64,000 nucleotides of DNA from Linanthus parryae (taxonomy: Eukaryota; Streptophyta; Magnoliopsida; Ericales; Polemoniaceae). The stretch is taken from NCBI GenBank assembly GCA_023055425.1, contig JALGPY010000003.1:15931001-15995000 (forward strand). The letters are read 5' to 3'. Under the pieces are notes generated by a model. It made no database searches. It was given only the letters and a program-made list of their open reading frames with translations, and was not told where the DNA came from. This document shows positions 58,706 through 64,000 of the stretch, in pieces. Within the stretch, counting starts at the first letter, position 1. The number at the start of each line of letters is the position of its first letter. A program made the position numbers and the translations under genes.

Positions 58706-61168
58706 TGTTGGGTTTTGACGTAGGTAACGCAGCGGAATAACAAAAATTTAATTCCTACTCAAAGCCTACCAAGGATCACAGGAAGAGACATCATAACATG
58801 ATAAGGGACATAGTAGTTGTGTACCTTTTGGTTCGGGAGACCACACGAAGGATATTGTCCTAGTCTTGACGGTTTATCCACGTCTAGAGGTGAGATCTAG
58901 ATTCTTCCTTATCAAGTGCTAGCTTGGACCGGAGGAAGAGGGAATAAGGAATCAAGCAACCAAGGTAGGAGAGAGGGGTTTCGAACCTCTCTTTGTGCCG
59001 ACGGGAAGGGGCGGACGCAAGGGGAGTTCGGACCCCTTGTGTTTTGCTCTCTCTTTTTGCTTTCTCTCCCACTCTCTTGTGTTATGTCCAACAACATTAA
59101 CATTAGTAGGAAAGAAGCTAGAGCCGCCTTTATATAGTCCAAAAACTCCATGTTAACTACATAAAGCTCCTTCCTAGTTCTACATGAACTTGGATTAGTC
59201 CCTTCCTTGCATATTAGTCCTACTAAGTTTGCAAGGTGTTGCAAAGTGATCATTCTAATTAATTAATCATATTAATTAATCCCAAATTAAGTTCTTCTCT
59301 ATTTGACGTGTGACCCCATAGGTTTCTACTTAGGTTGTAGTAACCTATTACTAACATGGAGCGGTGTCTAGCAACACATCCATGCTACCCAACTAATAGA
59401 AATAAGTCAGTGATCTCGACAAACCTTTGTGCCCAATATCACATATTGCACTATCCCTTTGTCTCCATATCTGGATTGGACACGAGACATAAATAGTCAC
59501 ACTCGTATATCCAATCCATAGTTCCTCGATCATGGGAATACGCTTATGCAAGCAGATAACATCAATATCTCCATATTAATTTATCTGAGTCTGGCCTGAC
59601 ATTCAATAAGCCTCATCCCTCGAGTGGCCGTGGATATTTACTCCCATTATGTGGGAGGGACAAATCCTCTCTACATCATTACGATCTCTAAGCTTTCTTC
59701 CTATCATGCCCGATAGCTATCTTTATGATTACCCAGTTACGGTGTAAAGTTTGATAACATCAAAGCACGACATTTCACTACTAGAGTTTCTAGTGACTTC
59801 AAGTCTAAGAATTGAAATTATATTAGCACTAAGAGAAGCGATTGTTACTTTGACATAATCTAATGTATCCTTCTCACTGTTGGTCAATCCAGTATGCCAT
59901 TACTCCTAATGCATACCCATGTGTTAGACTTGATATCTCCATATCAATCTACACACATACTAGTCTATATTTGATCGTCATATTAATCAATATACTGGAC
60001 TAGGGATATTTAAGATAAACAACACATTGTATCAAGGACTTCATTATATTAAATATCACAATATATAATAAATGAATATTCTATCCAATAAACATTGTTC
60101 ATACTAAATATTAGATTGCCTCTAGGGCACCTATTCCAACAGTCTCCCACTTGCACTAGAGCCAATCTGGTGCATCTCGTATGCCTATAGATCTGGCGTG
60201 CCCATCATGCTTTCACTGCGCAAGATGTTTTGTGAGTGGATCTGAAAGATTGTCATCTGTTGGAATCTTGCACATCTTCACATCTACTCGATCGATCATA
60301 TAACTAATAAGATAGAATCTCCTAAGTACATGCTTTGATTTCTGGTGTGATCTTGGTTCCCTGGCTTGTGGGATCGCCCCTGAGTTTTCACAGTACAACT
60401 CTATGGGATCCACTATGCTAGGGACCACACCGAGCTCAGTGATAAAATTCTTTATCCAAACTGCCTCTTTTGCTGCTTCCGCATCAGCAATGTACTCAGC
60501 TTCTGTTGTAGAATCAGCAACTGTCTCTTGCTTGGAACTCTTCCAACTCACACCTCCTCCATTTAGGAAAATGACGTATCCAGACTGCGATCTGTAGTCA
60601 TCTTTGTCGGTTTGGAAGCTCGCATCAGTCGAACCAATTACAGTTAGCTCTCCCTTACCTCCAAATATCAAGAACGCATCCTTAGTTCTTCTCAAGTACT
60701 TTAGGATGTTCTTGACAAACAATCCAGTGAATTTCACCCGGATTGAACTGATATCTTCTCAACATACTCAACGCGTATGATACGTCTGGTCTAGTACACA
60801 ACATGGCGTCCATGATGGATCCTATGGACGAAACATAGGGTATCCTACTCATGTGGCCCTTCTCAATCTCATTGGATGGACACTCATTCTTAGAAAGAGT
60901 GACTCCATGCGACATGGGCAAGAATCCCTTTTTGGAATCTTGCATGTTGAACCTCTTCAACACCTTGTCTATATATGTACTTTGACTTAGGCCGAGAAGC
61001 TTTCTAGATCTATCCCTATAGATCTTTATACCAAGTATATAGGTTGCATATCCTAAGTCCTTCATTGCGAAACACTTTCCTAGTCAATCTTTAACATATT
61101 GCAAAGTATGAATATCGTTTCCAATGATTAGTATGTCATCCACATACAAGACCAGAAATACTACAGAG
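58706..61168 (-). mobile_element. Copia element 1 (Angela/Tork-like), 3' part, interrupted by element 2
   Basis: The 3' LTR is 58706-60141 (about 1436 bp, TG...CA). The polypurine tract AAGTGGGAGAC lies right next to it on the minus strand, then come RNase H and RT remnants up to 61168. There the coding sequence stops inside the RT, where the LTR of a second, related element begins. The remainder of element 1 should lie beyond the right window edge. Confidence 0.82.
60213..61168 (-). pseudogene. RT/RNase H remnant of copia element 1
   Basis: The RT box LYVDDILIIGND is intact near 61130. A stop follows at the family's VKDWLGK position. Then come MKDLGYATYILGIKIYRDRS, QDSKKGFLPMSHGVTL and TRPDVSYALSM. 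A frameshift near 60700-60740 separates the RNase H part (GSTDASFQTDKDDYRSQSGY, DSTTEAEYIADAEAAKEAVW, LYCENSGAI). It is inactive by these lesions. Confidence 0.88.
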
Positions 61169-64000
61169 TGTAGGGGTTTTATTCATGGATGCGCAACGGA
61201 AACAATAATAAACCATGCAAAACCCTCCAAGGATCACAAGTCAAGAGACATAACGATGGTAAAGGAAGAAATCAATAACACACCTTAGGGTTCTCCTTTG
61301 ATGACTTCAAACGCGAATTGTGTCACGTTCTCTATAGTTGATCCACGCCTAGAGTTGATTTCTAGATATCCCACTCCTTGGTGCTAGCCCGGAAAGAGGA
61401 AGAGGAAGAAGAATCACGCAAAACGAGACCAAACCAAGGAGGTTTGGCCTCCTTGGGGCCGACGGGGACGGGCTAAGGGGGCGGCGAGCTCCTCTAGCTT
61501 GCTTGCTCTCTCTTTTTTGTTCTCTCCCACTCAAGTTATGATCAATTATGAACATAAGTGTGGGAAAGAAGGAAGGAAGGAAGGTCCTTTATATAGTCCA
61601 ACAAATCATTGCCAACTACCTAAAGGACTTTTTCTAGTCCTACTAGAATTCAATTTAGTCCCTTCCTTGCAAATTAGTCCCTACTAAGTTTGCAAGGTTT
61701 TGCAAAGTGATCCTTCTAATTATTTAATCCAATTAATTAATTCCCAAATCTAGTTCAACTCTATATAGCGTGTGACCCCATAGGTTCTATCTGGTTGGTT
61801 GCAACTATTTGCTAATATGGAGCGTTTCTAGCAAAACATCCATTCTAGCCAACTAATAGAATAGTCATCTTGACAACCTTTGTACAAGTAATTTTCTCAT
61901 CCCTTTGTCTCTATATCCGGATTGGACACGAGACATACAAGTCAAACTCGTATATCCAATCCACAGTTTCTCGATCCATGGGAATAACCTTATTCGTGCA
62001 AATAACATCAATATCCCATATTGATTTATTTGAGTCTGGCCAGACATTCTATAAGCACTATCCCTCGAGTGGCCTAGGATATTTGCTCCCGTTATGTGGG
62101 AGGGACAAATTCTATCTACTTCCACTACGATCTCTAAACTTGCTTCTTATTGTATCCAGTACATTCCTTTATAACTACCCAGTTACGGTGTAGCGTTTAA
62201 CGCTACCAAAATCACAATAATCCACAACTAGAATATCTAGTGACTTCAAGTCTAAGGATGACAATACCATTGCACCGCGAGAAGCGCTTGTGACTTAACA
62301 TAACGTGTATGTAGCCTTCTCGGAGATGGGTCAATCCAGTGTGTCATTACCCTTAATGCACACCTATGTGTTGGATCATGATATCTCCATATCAATCCAA
62401 TCCCATACTAGTCTATAGATGATTGTCCCATTAATCATTATACTGGACTAGGGATATTTAAGATAAACAACACAATTGTAAATCTAAGGACTTCATTATA
62501 TTAAATATCCAATAAATAATAAATGAATTTCTAGACACAAATAAATTCATACTAAACTAGATTGCATCTAGGGAATCTATTCCAACAGTCTCCCACTTGC
62601 ACTAGAGCCAATCAAGCGCATCTCGTATGCCCATACTCCTAGTGTTCCCTTCATGCTTACACTGCGTGAGCGGCTTTGTAAGTGGGTCTGACAGATTCTC
62701 ATCTGTAGGAATCTTGCATATCCGAACGTCTCCTCTATCGATAATATCTCGAATCAGATGAAACTTCCTGAGCACGTGTTTGGATTTCTGGTGTGACATG
62801 GGTTCCTTTGATTGCGCGATCGCCTCAGTGTTGTCAGAGTACAACTCAACTTGATCCGCAATGCTAGGAACCACACCAAGTTCAGAAACAAACTTTCTGA
62901 TCCAAACAGCTTCCTTTGCTGCGCCATTTGCAGCAATGTACTCAGCCTCTGTTGTAGAATCTGCCACCGTCTCTTGCTTGGAACTCTTCCAGCTCACCGC
63001 TGCTCCATTCAGGAAAAACACATATCCCGACTGTGATCTAAAGTCATCTGTGTCGGTTTGGAAGCTTGCATCAGTGTAACCCCTTAAACGCAATTCTTCC
63101 TCACCGCCAATTATCAAGAAAGCATCCTTAGTTCTACTCAAGTACTTTAGGATGTTCTTGACTGCAATCCAGTGACTCTCACCTGGATTGGATTGATATC
63201 TGCTTTTCATACTCAAGGCATATGACACATCTGGTCTAGTACATAACATGGCGTACATGATAGATCCTATGGCCGAGGCATAGGGAATTCTACTCATGCG
63301 TTCCTTTTCAATCTCATTGGAAGGACAACCACTCTTCGAAAGAGTGATTCCATGTGACATGGGCAAGAATCCCTTCTTGGAATCTTGCATGTTGAACCGT
63401 TTCAACACCTTGTCAATATATGTACTTTGACTTAGGCCTAGCAGTCTCTTAGATCTATCTCTATAGATCTTTATACCGAGTATATAGGCTGGTTCCCCTA
63501 AGTCCTTCATTGAGAAACACTTCCCTAGCCAATCTTTAACAGATTGTAGCATGGGAACGTCGTTTCCAATTAGTAGTATGTCATCCACATACAATACCAG
63601 AAAAGCTACAAAGCTCCCACTAACCTTCTTGTAGACACAAGACTCATCTTCGTTTCTGATGAAGCCAAACTCTTTGACTACTTCATCAAAACGTCGATTC
63701 CAACTCCTAGAAGCTTGCTTCAATCCATAAATAGATCGTTGCAGCTTACAGACTTTGTTGGCTCGCTTTGGATCCTCAAAACCCTCCGGCTGTATCATAT
63801 ACACGTCCTCGAGGAGATTCATATAAAGGAATGCTGTTTTGACATCCATCTGCCAAATCTCATAGTCATGGTATGCTGCATTCGCAAGTAGGATTCGGAT
63901 GGATTTGGTCATAGCGACTGGTGAAAAGGTTTCATCATAGTCAATACCATGAATCTGTCTGAATCCTTTAGCCACCAATCGGCCCTTATAGGTAATCACA
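61169..64000 (-). mobile_element. Copia element 2 (Angela/Tork-like), 3' part, nested in element 1
   Basis: The 3' LTR is 61169-62587 (about 1419 bp, TG...CA). It is preceded on the minus strand by the polypurine tract AAGTGGGAGAC and an open RT/RNase H frame that runs off the window. A TATA-like TATATAAAGG lies in the LTR at about 61586-61596 (minus strand). Its LTR is homologous to but clearly diverged from that of element 1. The flank on the left is CAGAG (61164-61168), the expected target duplication. Its partner lies outside the window. Confidence 0.88.
62602..64000 (-). CDS. Copia polyprotein, RT and RNase H part (partial, intact)
   Basis: An open frame of at least 465 codons, entering from the right edge; the Met at 63999 is internal, not a start. 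The RT has KGRLVAKGFRQIHGIDYDET, QMDVKTAFLYMNLLEDVYMI, LQRSIYGLKQASRSWNRRFD and an intact YVDD (LYVDDILLIGND). Then come FSMKDLGEPAYILGIKIYRD and TRPDVSYALSM. RNase H follows with the Asp/Glu/Asp positions GYTDASFQTD, DSTTEAEYIAA and LYSDNTEAI, and the end LSDPLTKPL. It copies element RNA into DNA in cytoplasmic particles. No stop or shift in the visible part, unlike element 1, so it may be young. Confidence 0.93.
   Translation of the reverse strand, partial: VITYKGRLVAKGFRQIHGIDYDETFSPVAMTKSIRILLANAAYHDYEIWQMDVKTAFLYMNLLEDVYMIQPEGFEDPKRANKVCKLQRSIYGLKQASRSWNRRFDEVVKEFGFIRNEDESCVYKKVSGSFVAFLVLYVDDILLIGNDVPMLQSVKDWLGKCFSMKDLGEPAYILGIKIYRDRSKRLLGLSQSTYIDKVLKRFNMQDSKKGFLPMSHGITLSKSGCPSNEIEKERMSRIPYASAIGSIMYAMLCTRPDVSYALSMKSRYQSNPGESHWIAVKNILKYLSRTKDAFLIIGGEEELRLRGYTDASFQTDTDDFRSQSGYVFFLNGAAVSWKSSKQETVADSTTEAEYIAANGAAKEAVWIRKFVSELGVVPSIADQVELYSDNTEAIAQSKEPMSHQKSKHVLRKFHLIRDIIDRGDVRICKIPTDENLSDPLTKPLTQCKHEGNTRSMGIRDALDWL

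Overview
This is nuclear DNA from a flowering plant, probably a eudicot. The supports are spliced genes with GT-AG introns, FAR1-type MULE transposase, Ty1/copia and LINE elements typical of plants, mariner, hAT and Harbinger-like MITEs, and one plant-specific cell-wall gene. No bacterial-style operons, CRISPR arrays or intact rRNA/tRNA genes were seen. Almost the whole window is transposable-element DNA, much of it nested. The only convincing host gene is a two-exon non-classical arabinogalactan protein with a Pollen Ole e 1/PAC domain (53717-54965).

Left part (1-6.6 kb): a hairpin at the window edge, then a young coding-less LTR element (740-5178) with two 634-bp, almost identical LTRs and a CTCAG target duplication.

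Centre (6605-29102): the main object of interest, read here as one 22.5-kb Mutator-like element bounded by a perfect 9-bp direct repeat and short imperfect inverted ends. In order it holds a FAR1/MULE/SWIM/zinc-knuckle transposase (minus strand), a complete 10-exon Ulp1-like protease gene (minus), a 6.46-kb array of nine 717-bp monomers with no length variation, a second, head-to-head 11-exon Ulp1-like gene (plus; one 1-nt frameshift) and a GRF zinc-finger/transmembrane ORF (plus). The two Ulp1-like proteins also carry acidic/basic linkers and an HMG-box-like region.

Right part (29-64 kb): a dead LINE (29.8-32.2 kb); a decayed minus-strand copia element with 274-bp LTRs (35742-40494); three related ~2-kb non-autonomous MULEs (33823-35620, 40787-43181, 50019-51951), two of which contain a hAT-type MITE with tRNA-like Pol III boxes and the third a fragment of an ARM-repeat protein gene; a tRNA-derived SINE with target duplication (43539-43641); a mariner pseudogene with TIRs (45637-48402) containing a CTT/ACT microsatellite; a perfect 117-bp inverted repeat with a third arm (48643-49062); a Harbinger-like MITE (49688-50000); a MULE MITE just upstream of the arabinogalactan gene (53148-53485); a plus-strand copia-like remnant starting at 55416; and two minus-strand Angela/Tork-like copia elements, the second inserted into the reverse transcriptase of the first and running off the right edge.

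Exon borders were placed by hand from splice consensus, reading phase and comparison of the two Ulp1-like paralogues. No database search was possible, so family names rest on motif recognition.
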